NCBI GenBank assembly: GCA_902767135.1
Contig: CACXGE010000078.1
Span: 1-36,155 of the forward strand
DNA from: an uncultured Lachnospiraceae bacterium
GTDB lineage: Bacteria; Bacillota; Clostridia; Lachnospirales; Lachnospiraceae
Length of the DNA stretch: 36,155 bases
Direction: 5' to 3'
Position 1 is the stretch's first letter. Each line of letters begins with the position of its first letter. Under the pieces are notes generated by a model. It had not been told where the DNA came from, made no database searches, and saw nothing but the letters and a program-made list of their open reading frames with translations. Positions 36,068 to 36,155 of the stretch are shown here, piece by piece. The translations under genes were made by a program, and so were the position numbers.

Positions 36068-36110
36068 AAAAATCGGTCAATGCTTACGCATGCAAAATTG
36101 CCCGATTTTT
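36068..36110. terminator. Terminator-like hairpin, probably for a gene right of the window
   Basis: AAAAATCGG (36068-36076) pairs with CCGATTTTT (36102-36110). The inner part holds a small ATGC/GCAT stem. U-runs occur on both strands, so it could end a minus-strand gene entering from the right. Confidence 0.6.
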
Positions 36111-36132
36111 GTAAAATTTACATTTTCTTACG

Positions 36133-36155
36133 GTGTCAGCAGTAAATGCTGACAC
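36133..36155. repeat. Perfect hairpin with GTAAA loop at the window end
   Basis: Arms GTGTCAGCA and TGCTGACAC (9 bp) flank GTAAA, the same loop as at 36029-36033. The element may continue beyond the window. Confidence 0.7.

Overview
The window looks like chromosome from a low-GC member of the Clostridia, most likely a Lachnospiraceae gut commensal. The evidence is AT-rich intergenic DNA, strong AGGAGG ribosome sites, HrcA/CIRCE control of groESL, a human-type PurB, a TIGR04086-like membrane protein, an InlB-repeat surface protein, and a gene pair that I believe corresponds to the clostridial families DUF5716/DUF5717. The family assignments rest on reading motifs, not on searches. No rRNA, tRNA, phage, transposase or CRISPR array is visible.

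Left end (1-4361): a CNNM/CorC-type CBS-domain transporter on the minus strand, two small membrane proteins and a methyl-accepting chemotaxis protein on the plus strand, closed by a bidirectional terminator. Next (4373-9121) is a 1582-residue surface protein with a signal peptide, a transglutaminase-like domain whose catalytic triad is replaced, four InlB-type repeats, an 18-bp tandem-repeat linker and a C-terminal membrane anchor. A HAD phosphatase follows. The purine operon purF-purB-purA (14169 down to 9976) has its own promoter at 14233-14261.

The core of interest is 14302-24076, all minus strand. A cytoplasmic GGDEF-EAL protein is followed by four tightly spaced genes: a 1178-residue helical-repeat protein, a degenerate Hsp70/actin-like protein, a TPR-like protein, and a coiled-coil protein with two membrane segments. 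The layout suggests a membrane-associated assembly with an Hsp70-fold component. It is the best candidate here for an undescribed system.

The right part (24220-35930) is mostly housekeeping: a Na+/phosphate cotransporter with a PhoU tail, a TruA-family pseudouridine synthase with Glu in place of the usual catalytic Asp, a MATE exporter, a small secreted protein, a membrane-anchored peptidoglycan amidase, IMP dehydrogenase (guaB), two small membrane proteins of unknown role, groES-groEL with a perfect CIRCE operator, and a YbgC-like thioesterase. PurF/PurB/PurA and GuaB together cover entry into purine synthesis and the IMP branch point.

The intergenic DNA is unusually rich in palindromes. 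One family (arms like GTATCTGTTCAG / CTGAACAGATAC) occurs five times, always upstream of a gene start. A second family (arms GTAACAGTTTAGCC / GGCTAAACTGTTAC) occurs in three full copies plus reduced forms, mostly near gene 3' ends, and brackets truA. A six-fold 10-bp repeat sits directly upstream of the groES promoter.
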